Source of the DNA: an uncultured Succinatimonas sp.
Lineage (GTDB): Bacteria > Pseudomonadota > Gammaproteobacteria > Enterobacterales > Succinivibrionaceae
Direction of reading: 5' to 3'
Assembly: GCA_937880335.1 (NCBI GenBank)
Contig: CALFLJ010000089.1
Coordinates: 1-28,698 of the forward strand
DNA length: 28,698 bases
Shown piece after piece: positions 15,207-22,761 of this stretch. The notes beneath the pieces are model-generated. The model ran no database searches. It worked only from the letters and a program-made list of their open reading frames with translations, and was not told where the DNA came from. A program made the position numbers and the translations under genes. Within the stretch, counting starts at the first letter, position 1; the number at the start of each line of letters is the position of its first letter.

Positions 15207-16361
15207 TTATTTCTTCTCTGCATTCACATAGCATCCTAAAACCTTGAGGGATCCTGTGTATTGATGCAAATTTTCCAATATTTCCTGCATTTTTTCACTT
15301 GATACATTGCTCTCTAAGTCGACAAAAAAGATTTCCTCCCATGTATCACGTCCTGGGATTAGTCTTGGGCGTGATACTAGTTTTGTAAGATTAATTTGGG
15401 CCTTGGAAAATTCATTTAATACAGCAATTAATGATCCTGGAGTATATTTCTGTACACTAAAACTTAGAGATGTTTTAGATGGTAGAGTTTCTGGGATAGA
15501 GATTGGGGTCATTGATATAATCACAAAACGAGTATAGTTGTGAATATTATTAGCAATATTGTCGGCAAGAGGAATTAAATTGTAAACCTGTGCTGCCATA
15601 TGAGAGCCTATGGCAACATGTTGTGGGTTGCTTTCATCTGCAATTTTTTGCATGGCCTCTGATGTTGCCTTGCAGTAATGAACCTTAGCATGGGGTAGAT
15701 GATCTTTTATCCATTCAGAGCATTGAGCAAAAGGTTGAGGGTGGGAGTAAACATCAGTAATTTCAGATAATGCAACTTTCTGTGAAGCTAAAATTGAGTG
15801 ATCTATATTGAGATAAAGCTCACCTACAAAACTAGCTTTAGTATTTTGTAAAACATCTAAAACCTCATTTATGCTTCCTGAGCTTGAATTTTCAATCGGA
15901 AGAACACCGTAATTCACTCTACCTGTTTCAACTAGACTCACAATATTTTCAAAGGTAGGACAACCAAGCATCTTTAGTTCACCTTTATAGCCACTTAAAT
16001 ATTCTCTTGCGGCTAAAAAAGAGTAGCTGCCTTTGTCACCTAAAAAGGCTACAGATGTATCTCTTTTTATGTCGATATTGTTAACTGTGGCAATTATATA
16101 ATGTTGTTCTACGGCACAGGTGTGAGACATTATCTGGCGGTAAATATCAGTAATACAATCGCCAGGTAAACCTAATTTTGATGCTTTTTCTCTTAAAGAT
16201 TTTAACTTTGCTAACTCACGTATGCTGTCAGTGATCCCTTGATTATGTTCAAGCTTGTATTGAGCAATATCACGGGCAACCTCCATACGAGAAGCTAAAA
16301 GCTTTAATATTTGATTATCTATAGAATCGATGTCTTGACGGCATTGTAAAAGATCTTTCAT
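15207..16361 (-). CDS. pheA: Bifunctional chorismate mutase/prephenate dehydratase
   Basis: This 384-residue cytosolic enzyme converts chorismate to prephenate and then phenylpyruvate for phenylalanine synthesis. Residues 1-90 form the AroQ mutase domain (RQDIDSIDNQILKLLASRM). From ~103 the dehydratase domain has VAFLGDKGSYSFLAA, GVLPIENSSSGSINEV and the catalytic YTRFVIIS. The C-terminal ACT domain (from ~298) has PGSLIAVLNEF and SRPRLIPGRDTWEEIFFVD. In E. coli the Phe-binding sites read GALV and ESRP. Here they read GSLI and VSRP, with about three extra residues before WEE, so feedback inhibition may differ. No Phe-rich leader peptide was found upstream. Confidence 0.94.
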   Translation of the reverse strand: MKDLLQCRQDIDSIDNQILKLLASRMEVARDIAQYKLEHNQGITDSIRELAKLKSLREKASKLGLPGDCITDIYRQIMSHTCAVEQHYIIATVNNIDIKRDTSVAFLGDKGSYSFLAAREYLSGYKGELKMLGCPTFENIVSLVETGRVNYGVLPIENSSSGSINEVLDVLQNTKASFVGELYLNIDHSILASQKVALSEITDVYSHPQPFAQCSEWIKDHLPHAKVHYCKATSEAMQKIADESNPQHVAIGSHMAAQVYNLIPLADNIANNIHNYTRFVIISMTPISIPETLPSKTSLSFSVQKYTPGSLIAVLNEFSKAQINLTKLVSRPRLIPGRDTWEEIFFVDLESNVSSEKMQEILENLHQYTGSLKVLGCYVNAEKK

Positions 16362-16448
16362 AAAAGCCCCGTGACCTAGGTTAAAAACATAATACAGACA
16401 AAAATTATAAACTAAAATATCCTTAAACCTAAAAGTTTTAAGGTAAAA

Positions 16449-16483
16449 AAAACGCTGGACGTTTGTAGTTTGCCCAGCGTTTT
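16449..16483 (-). terminator. Intrinsic terminator of the Bax-inhibitor-like gene
   Basis: AAAACGCTGG (16449-16458) pairs perfectly with CCAGCGTTTT (16474-16483). On the minus strand a run of eight Ts follows, 15 bp after the stop codon of the gene at 16499-17239. A second small hairpin (CCTTAAA 16421-16427, TTTAAGG 16437-16443) lies between it and pheA. Confidence 0.85.
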
Positions 16484-16498
16484 ACTAAATTTTATATT

Positions 16499-17239
16499 TT
16501 ATTCACGACGTGATAAAAGCTTTAAGATTTCAACGTACAACCAGCAAATGGTAACAAGCAAAGAGAATGCATTGAAAGACTCAAAGTATTTAGGTAAACC
16601 TGCATTTACACTTTGTTCAATATTGTCAAAGTCTAATACTAAACTGAAGGCTGCAATGGTGCATATAATTAAGGAAATACCTATTGAAATAGGACCTGAA
16701 GTCGGTAAGAACTGAATACCAAAAATACGTAGAACAATGTCAAGAATATAAATAACTGCAATACCAGAAATAGCACCAGTCATTATAGAACGGAAACGGG
16801 CTGTCGGAACGATAATGCGGAATTTCCATAAAGCTAACATGGTGAGTACTACAACAAAGGTTGAAAGAACAGCAGTTGCAGCTATTCCTGGGTACTTAAA
16901 TTCAAACATGCCAGATAAGCTGCCTAAGGCTGCACCTTCTAAGATTGCATAAATTGGGCCTGTGATTGGTGCTAAGTTAGGCTTAAAAATTGTCACAAAA
17001 GCGACAATTACACCTAAGATTAAAGAACCGTACATTAAAACAGATGGTACAGCTCCATTTTGATAAACATAACCTATGGTATATGCAAGAGATAAGTATC
17101 CTACTACTAAGGTGATTAGTACATAGAGTATAGCTTTTGAGGTAGTACCTGAGAGGGTAGCTGCAAGATCTGCTCCACCAAAATTTATTGCACCGGCCTG
17201 GCGTGTAGCAACCGCAATGGCTGGGTTTGAAGATTGCAT
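16499..17239 (-). CDS. Bax inhibitor-1/YccA-like integral membrane protein
   Basis: This 246-residue inner-membrane protein has about seven hydrophobic helices after a ~30-residue soluble N-terminus (MQSSNPAIAVATRQAG). Matching features are TGPIYAILEGAALGSLSG in the middle and ISLIICTIAAFSLVLDFDNIE near the end, whose acidic residues correspond to the conserved pore aspartates of BI-1 proteins. It belongs to the subgroup annotated as YccA/Bax inhibitor family. Relatives act as calcium/proton leak channels or protease modulators. The role here is unknown. AAGGAGA precedes the ATG. It is a single-gene unit with its own terminator. Confidence 0.88.
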   Translation of the reverse strand: MQSSNPAIAVATRQAGAINFGGADLAATLSGTTSKAILYVLITLVVGYLSLAYTIGYVYQNGAVPSVLMYGSLILGVIVAFVTIFKPNLAPITGPIYAILEGAALGSLSGMFEFKYPGIAATAVLSTFVVVLTMLALWKFRIIVPTARFRSIMTGAISGIAVIYILDIVLRIFGIQFLPTSGPISIGISLIICTIAAFSLVLDFDNIEQSVNAGLPKYFESFNAFSLLVTICWLYVEILKLLSRRE

Positions 17240-17450
17240 AGTATTCTCCTTATAAAAAATACAAGTAAGCTTATAAGCTAATGTATATGAATATTATTGT
17301 ATATAAAATTCTACGAAATCTAAGGAAATTGATCAAAACTTATTAAAAAAAAACAAAGTTTATGATTATGCCTAACATAGCTTAGATTAACCTAATTTGG
17401 CGTTATGTTGATTTTATTAAAAAAAGCAAAGCTAATGAGAAAAATATTTA

Positions 17451-18164
17451 TTATTCACAAAACCATTTTTTATTGCTATTTTCAATAGTTTTAAGTAAAT
17501 CATAGCCTAGTTCTTTTATGTGGGAGGTCATAAACTTTTCACATTTATCAGCATCGTGTTCCTTTAAAGCTTGCAGAATCTCTTCATGTGAATTTACTGT
17601 GTTATCAATTGGAACGATATCATTTTCAAGAGAAATATAGCGAACTCTATCCATATTATTTTTTATGGATTCGACAATAGGCCAGGCTCTATCCACAGAG
17701 GAGGCATCTAAGATGAGTTCATGGAATTTGTCATCTAGAAAAAATAGATCTCGTAAAGCATACCCTTCACCGGCACGCTTTTGCTCAAATAATATATGTT
17801 CAAGATCCTTTATTTGATTTTCACTTATTTGAGTGGCTGCTTTTCTTATTAGTTGACCTTCAAGAGCTATACGTACGTCAATACCTTTTAAAATTTTGCT
17901 TTTGGAAATTGGTGCAACGCAAGTAGCTTTTTTCGGGTTAACAATAATAAATCCCTGCTCATTTAAACGAATCATTGCCTCTCGTACGGGCTGACGTGAA
18001 AGTTTTTGTTTAAAACAACTGGCTATATTGTTTTCTGATAAAAGATCGCCTGGCATGAGGCGACACTCAATTATAGATTGCTTTAAGAAACGGTAGATCT
18101 GTACAGTGACAGGTTCTTTTTTGTTTTCTATTGCAAAATCCGTAGAGAGAATAAAATCGCTCAT
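17451..18164 (-). CDS. GntR-family (FCD) transcriptional regulator 1
   Basis: This is a 237-residue DNA-binding regulator. Residues ~15-80 are a GntR winged helix (QIYRFLKQSIIECRLMPGD, then SRQPVREAMIRLNEQGF). The rest is an all-helical FCD effector domain with metal-site residues Asp/His in DDKFHE, His in NSHEEIL and His in MTSHIKE. Domain order is that of UxuR/ExuR-type sugar-acid repressors. The frame opens at 18194, but the ATG at 18164 is preferred: GAGG lies 5 bases upstream, and MSDFILSTDFAIENKKEP aligns from residue 1 with the paralogue at 25879-26595. It is divergent from the TRAP/sugar-acid operon and probably controls it. The ligand is unknown, likely a pathway intermediate. Confidence 0.88.
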   Translation of the reverse strand: MSDFILSTDFAIENKKEPVTVQIYRFLKQSIIECRLMPGDLLSENNIASCFKQKLSRQPVREAMIRLNEQGFIIVNPKKATCVAPISKSKILKGIDVRIALEGQLIRKAATQISENQIKDLEHILFEQKRAGEGYALRDLFFLDDKFHELILDASSVDRAWPIVESIKNNMDRVRYISLENDIVPIDNTVNSHEEILQALKEHDADKCEKFMTSHIKELGYDLLKTIENSNKKWFCE

Positions 18165-18703
18165 TAAGACCTCAAAGGTTAAAAGATGATCCAAATTTAT
18201 TGCTATTAAACCACAAATTTAAGTGAAAGTTTGTTATTTTTTATACATAAAATAAATTATTGATAATAAATTAATTTATTTTAAATATAAATCCATTATT
18301 GTTTTAAATAGAAGATCTTTTTTGCGAATTCTATTCCATTAGAAATTTTTTAATTTTTTACCTTGTTTATAAATTAGTTTAGCTAAAAAAACAAAAATTT
18401 CTTTTTTTTCTGTTTGTTATATTTTACGAATAAAAAATAGTTTATATATAAAATACATTTTTAAATAAGTAATTTTATTATGTCTATAAATTTTTAGAGG
18501 CTTAAGAGTACGATTTTGTGATTTCTACTTGAATACAAATGTTTCAAAATAAAACATACGAAACGTATATTTATGTATATAGGTTTCATTATGAAAATTA
18601 TAAAACTTGCCTATAGATTTTTTCTTTAATAAACAATGTGTTATTGCAGTTGGCATACAACGTGCTTTATGTAGGTTACTCTAACTTACATGAGGAAAAA
18701 TAT
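18165..18703. promoter_or_regulatory. Divergent control region between GntR 1 and the TRAP operon
   Basis: This ~540-bp, very AT-rich region contains no gene; a frame from 18638 is only an upstream extension of dctP. Candidate operators are ATACG-AAA-CGTAT (18556-18568) and TTTCAT-T-ATGAAA (18584-18596, a perfect 13-bp palindrome). ATGTTT/AAACAT arms lie just before them at about 18539-18557. They are 110-165 bp upstream of the dctP start and suit a dimeric GntR protein. The promoter itself is not clear by eye. Confidence 0.4.
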
Positions 18704-19702
18704 ATGAAAAATATTTCTAAACTTGCATTAGCAACTGCTGTAGCATCATTATTAACATTAAGTACACAAGCTTTAGCTTATGATGTAGAGCTGTCTGTTG
18801 GATTCGAGAATAACTCATCAGAACCATTTGGTCAGGGGGTTCAAAAGTGGAAGGAATTACTAGAAGAACGTTCTAACGGTACTATGACCATAAAAATCTT
18901 TCCAAACTCTCTTTTAGGATCAAAAGATGACATTATGGACATGATGGTAGCAGGTGAACCTGTATGTACTTTAACTGACGGAGCATTCTTTGCTGATCGC
19001 GGTGTAGCTGACATGGGAATTGTTTTTGGTCCCTACTTATTTGAAACCTGGGAACAGGCATTTAAGTTAAACGATTCTGAGTGGTATAAAGCACAGTCTG
19101 ATGAAGTTCTAAAGACAGCTCACTTAAAGATTTTAGCAGCTAACTGGAAATACGGTGCACGTCACACTTTAACAACTAAACCTGTAAATAAAGTCGAAGA
19201 CTTCAAAGGTCTAAAGATTCGTGTTCCTACTAACATCATTCAGGTTAAAGGTTTTGAAGTCTTAGGTGCAACTCCAACTCCTATGCCTTTAGGTGAGGTT
19301 TATACTGCATTACAGCAAGGTACTATTGATGGTGTTGAGAATCCTTTGCCGGTTTTATATAACGGTAAGTTCCAAGAGGTTGCTAAGTACTTACTTCTAG
19401 ATGGTCACGTATTTAATGTTACTAACCTAGTAGTTGGCGAGGACTTCTGGAATTCATTAAATTCTGAACAGCAGAACCTGCTTGTAGAAACCTGTAAAGA
19501 CGCAGGAGTTTATCAAAATGGAGTAATTGACAAGGTTGAAGATGAGCTTTTAGCTAAGTTTAAGGCTGAGGGCGTTACAATTGTAGATCCTAGCCCTGAG
19601 TTAAAGAAATCCTTGGTTGATACTGCACAAAAATTCTACACATTACCTGAGTTTAGCAACTGGACTCCAGATCTTTACAATACTGTAAAGAAAAATATGT
19701 AG
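18704..19702 (+). CDS. dctP: TRAP transporter solute-binding protein, DctP family
   Basis: This 332-residue periplasmic protein captures a carboxylated substrate and hands it to the DctQM membrane complex. The start at 18704 is preferred: GAGGA lies 8 bases upstream and it opens a clean signal peptide (MKNISKLALATAVASLLTLS, cleavage near ALA-YDVE). Family hallmarks are GQGVQKWKELLEERSNG, the conserved arginine of FKGLKIRVP that binds the carboxylate, and GEVYTALQQGTIDGVENP. The closest functional type is the sugar-acid group (YiaO-like). Neighbouring uxaB/uxaA and the zinc dehydrogenase suggest a hexonate substrate. The symbol denotes the family, not C4-dicarboxylate specificity. A hairpin follows the gene. 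Confidence 0.9.
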   Translation: MKNISKLALATAVASLLTLSTQALAYDVELSVGFENNSSEPFGQGVQKWKELLEERSNGTMTIKIFPNSLLGSKDDIMDMMVAGEPVCTLTDGAFFADRGVADMGIVFGPYLFETWEQAFKLNDSEWYKAQSDEVLKTAHLKILAANWKYGARHTLTTKPVNKVEDFKGLKIRVPTNIIQVKGFEVLGATPTPMPLGEVYTALQQGTIDGVENPLPVLYNGKFQEVAKYLLLDGHVFNVTNLVVGEDFWNSLNSEQQNLLVETCKDAGVYQNGVIDKVEDELLAKFKAEGVTIVDPSPELKKSLVDTAQKFYTLPEFSNWTPDLYNTVKKNM

Positions 19703-19732
19703 TAAAAAAATCCTTTAATTTCAATAAATAAG

Positions 19733-19752
19733 CCGCCTGTTAACACAGGCGG
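19733..19752 (+). other. Intercistronic hairpin between dctP and dctQ
   Basis: CCGCCTGT (19733-19740) pairs perfectly with ACAGGCGG (19745-19752) around a TAAC loop. It is GC-rich in an AT-rich background and has no U-run. A stem placed after a binding-protein gene commonly protects the upstream mRNA and keeps the binding protein more abundant than the permease. Confidence 0.65.
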
Positions 19753-19772
19753 TATGGGGGAGATGCACACTA

Positions 19773-20264
19773 ATGAAAAATAATTCAGCCTTAAGGAATC
19801 TCGACCTGTTAATAGCTTCATGTGCACTAGCTATTTTAGTCGTTGTAACCTTTACTAACGTTTTTATGCGTTACCTTTTTTCAGCTCCGCTAATTTGGGC
19901 TGAGGAAGTTCAGCTTCTGTGTTTCTTATGGATGACATTTATGGGGGCAGGAGCTGCATTCCGTTTTGGCTCTCACGTCGCAATTGAAGTTGTGGTTGAT
20001 GCACTGCCGAATAAATTTAAGCGCGTAATTGAGATTATAGATTATATCCTAGTAGTTCTAATTTTGTCTTACATCTGCTATTTAGGATTTTCAATGATTC
20101 CTCTTATGTTAAAGATTGGTAAGCAAACAAATATTCTTCATATTCCATTTTGGCTTATCAATATAGTAATGCCTATAGGTTGTGCTGTTATGGTTTACTG
20201 CACCACTGCATCCCATTACGAAAAATTTTTTAAGAAAAACAAGATAGAGAGTGAGGGGGCTTAA
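19773..20264 (+). CDS. dctQ: TRAP transporter small permease, DctQ family
   Basis: This is a 163-residue, four-helix inner-membrane protein that partners DctM in sodium-driven TRAP uptake. The family signature is in the first half: NVFMRYLFSAPLIWAEEVQL followed by WMTFMGAGAAFRFGSHVAIE. Length is typical. GGGGGAGA lies about 12 bases upstream of the ATG. It ends 2 bp before dctM, so the two genes are translationally close. Confidence 0.9.
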   Translation: MKNNSALRNLDLLIASCALAILVVVTFTNVFMRYLFSAPLIWAEEVQLLCFLWMTFMGAGAAFRFGSHVAIEVVVDALPNKFKRVIEIIDYILVVLILSYICYLGFSMIPLMLKIGKQTNILHIPFWLINIVMPIGCAVMVYCTTASHYEKFFKKNKIESEGA

Positions 20265-20266
20265 TT

Positions 20267-21554
20267 ATGGATTTTGCTGTTGGTTTAAGCTGTGTCTTAC
20301 TTTTGGTCTTCTTATTCATGAAGATCCCAGTTTTCGTTGCAATTTTAGGTTCAGCTGCAACTTATTTTATTCTTCACCCAGAAATTAAATCAGTGATTTT
20401 TGCTCAAAGATTTATTTCAGGATCTCAGAATATGGCTCTTTTAGCTATACCATTTTTCGTCTGTGCTGGTGTATTTATGAATTACACTGGTGTGACTAAG
20501 AGAATTATCGATTTTTGCGAAGCTTTAGTCGGTAATGTTATAGGTGGTATAGGCCATGTTACTGTTTTTAGTTGCTACATTGATGGGAGGACTTTCAGGC
20601 TCTAACCTAGCGGATGCAGCTATGGAAGCAAAGATGCTCGTACCTGAGATGGAGAAGCGTGGATTTAGTCGTGCCTTCGGTTCTGTTTTAGTTGCAACTT
20701 CAGCTATTATTACACCTCTTATTCCTCCGGGAATTGCCATGATTGTTTATGGCTCTATCGCTAATGTCTCAATAGGTAAGCTATTTATTGCCGGTATCGT
20801 ACCTGGTTTAATGCTTTGTGTTGCATTAATGATGCTTGTAAGCGTTGTTGCATATAAGCGTAATTATCGTAGTACAGTTAAGGTTGATACTTCATTTAAG
20901 CGTGTTGTGCAAACTTTCAAAGGCGCTTTCTTACCATTATGTTTACCTGTAATAATCATAGGAGGTATTCGTATTGGAGCTTTTACTCCAACTGAGGCAG
21001 GATCAGTTGCTATTATTTATTCCTTACTCTTAGGTCTTATCTACCGTGAGATGAGCTTTAAGAATATTTTAGCTGGATTGAAGGAAACTGTATTAACCTC
21101 AGGTGCAATTATGCTCATAGTAGCATCTGCATCAGCTTTTGCTTGGGTCTTAACTAAGGAAAGTGTCCCGCAGTTCTTTACAAATCTATTTGTAGAGTAC
21201 ATGGACAGTAAGATAGCCTTCTTACTTTGTGTCAACGTATTCCTGCTTATTATCGGTATGTTTATCGAGGGTAATGCAGCAATGATTATATTAGTCCCTC
21301 TTTTAGTTCCACTTGCCAATCACTTTGGATTAAATGAGATTCATTTTGCAATGGTTGTGATCTTCAACTTTGCTCTAGGTGCTTTATCTCCTCCAATGGG
21401 TACTTTGATGTTTGTAACCTGCTCTATTACTAAAGTACCTATGGGAACATTTATTAGAGAAGCAGTACCGTTCTATATTCTATCTGTAGTTTGTTTGCTG
21501 ATTTTGACATTCTGTCCAATATTTACAACAGGACTTGTAGATTTAGTTTATTAG
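20267..21554 (+). pseudogene. dctM: TRAP transporter large permease, DctM family, interrupted by a one-base frameshift
   Basis: DctM forms the transport channel of the TRAP system (~12 helices, ~425 residues). Here it is split. A 5' frame (20267-20605) encodes MDFAVGLSCVLLLV through GNVIGGIGHVTV and then runs out of register to a stop. The 3' frame (open at 20556, ending 21554) continues with LVATLMGGLSGSNLADAAM. Removing one T from the T5 run at 20565-20569 restores GHVTVLVATLMGGLSG and gives a continuous 428-residue DctM of normal length. Other motifs (TEAGSVA, PPMGTLMF) are intact. It may be a true inactivation, a sequencing error, or slippage. With all other pathway genes intact, a recent change or an error is likelier than old decay. 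Confidence 0.85.
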
Positions 21555-21575
21555 TAAAATTAAAAGGAATTAAAA

Positions 21576-22607
21576 ATGAAGACAATTATTATCCCAGAAC
21601 CAGGAAAAGTTGAAATTATTGAAACTCCAATGCCTACTCCTAAAGAGGGCGAGGCCTTGCTCAAAATTTTAAAGGGAGGAATATGTGGAAGTGATCTTGG
21701 AACTTACAAAGGAACTTTTGCGTATGCCTCATATCCAAGAATCCCAGGCCATGAATTCTCAGCTCGCATTGAAAAATTAAATGGTGATGCTAGCGCCTTT
21801 GGTTTGAAGGAAGGAATGATTGTGACATGTAATCCTTATTTCAACTGTGGTAAATGTTATTCTTGTAAAAGAGGTCTAGTTAATTGCTGTGAGCATAATG
21901 AGACCTTAGGAGCTCAGCGTGATGGTGCATTTAGTGAGTATATAACCATGCCGTTTGAGCGTATTTATGATGGAAAGGGGTTAAAGCCTGACGTACTTGC
22001 TGCTATTGAGCCTTTCTGTATTTCATATCACGGTGCTGTAACTCAAGGTCATTGCAAAAAAGGAGATAAGGTTTTAGTAATTGGGGCTGGTACTATTGGT
22101 ACTTTAGCTGCCGTTGCAGCTAAATCTCAAGGGGCTACAGTTTATATCGCAGATGTAGCTCAGAAAAAGATAGATTATGCCTATGAGAACTTTGCCCTAG
22201 ATGGAAAGATCTTAAATGAAGGCGCTAACTTTATTGAAAAGTGCATGGAGATTACAGAAAACAAAGGCTTTGATGTATGTATTGAGGCAGTAGGTTTACC
22301 TGTAACTTTCCAAAGTGCTATTGACGCTTGCTGTTTTGGTGGCCGTGTTGTTTTAATTGGTGTTGGTAAGAAGAATCTTGATTTCAACTTTACTTTGTTA
22401 CAGAAGAAAGAGTTACATGTTGTTGGTTCAAGAAATGCTTTAAAACAGGACTTTTTAAATCTTATAGACATTGTCAAAGCTGGAGGCATAAAACTTGAAA
22501 AGGTAATTACCAATACCTACAAGTTTGATGATGCCGCTAAGGCATTTGCTGATTTTGCAGCTCACGGCAATGAAATGTTAAAAGTGGAAATTGATTTTGA
22601 AGCTTAA
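21576..22607 (+). CDS. Zinc-dependent alcohol dehydrogenase, L-galactonate/L-gulonate 5-dehydrogenase type
   Basis: This 343-residue medium-chain dehydrogenase oxidises a sugar acid at C5 with NAD. Catalytic zinc ligands are C37 in GICGSDLG and H59-E60 in IPGHEFSA. Structural zinc cysteines are C91, C94, C97 and C105. The Rossmann motif is VLVIGAGTIGTLAA. HVVGSRNALKQDF matches the GSRNA block of E. coli LgoD (YjjN), which makes D-tagaturonate from L-galactonate. It lies 21 bp after dctM and before uxaB, which reduces tagaturonate, so this substrate fits. L-gulonate oxidation or another polyol is possible. A terminator-like hairpin follows. Confidence 0.85.
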   Translation: MKTIIIPEPGKVEIIETPMPTPKEGEALLKILKGGICGSDLGTYKGTFAYASYPRIPGHEFSARIEKLNGDASAFGLKEGMIVTCNPYFNCGKCYSCKRGLVNCCEHNETLGAQRDGAFSEYITMPFERIYDGKGLKPDVLAAIEPFCISYHGAVTQGHCKKGDKVLVIGAGTIGTLAAVAAKSQGATVYIADVAQKKIDYAYENFALDGKILNEGANFIEKCMEITENKGFDVCIEAVGLPVTFQSAIDACCFGGRVVLIGVGKKNLDFNFTLLQKKELHVVGSRNALKQDFLNLIDIVKAGGIKLEKVITNTYKFDDAAKAFADFAAHGNEMLKVEIDFEA

Positions 22608-22658
22608 TTAGACAAATTCAAGCTTATCATTTAACAAAGTAAGAATTTATTATCAAAT

Positions 22659-22732
22659 AAAACCCTGTATTATTTTTTGTGATATAACTGGTAGTATACA
22701 AGTTGAACATCGCAAATCTGTTCAGGGTTTTT
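22659..22732 (+). terminator. Large-loop terminator between the dehydrogenase and uxaB (element B, contains AAGTTGAACA)
   Basis: AAAACCCTG (22659-22667) pairs perfectly with CAGGGTTTT (22723-22731) and ends in five Ts. The 55-nt loop is unusually long and contains ACAAGTTGAACATC on its 3' side, the motif shared with elements A and C. It also holds TGGTAGTATACAA, which vaguely resembles a GntR-type half-site pair. It may attenuate read-through and set uxaBA apart from the upstream transporter genes. Confidence 0.6.
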
Positions 22733-22761
22733 AAATAATTTAAATGCTAAGGAATAGTGTT

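Noticed and set aside
18510..18535. CRP site upstream of the TRAP operon (TGTGATTTCTACTTGAA)
   Set aside because: Only the left half-site matches; the right half does not resemble TCACA.
18638..18703. N-terminal extension of DctP from ATG 18638
   Set aside because: It would place 22 polar residues ahead of a clean signal peptide, while ATG 18704 has a good ribosome site.
20556..21554. DctM 3' frame as an independent gene
   Set aside because: Its product lacks the first helices, begins inside a conserved DctM block and joins perfectly to the upstream frame after a one-base correction.
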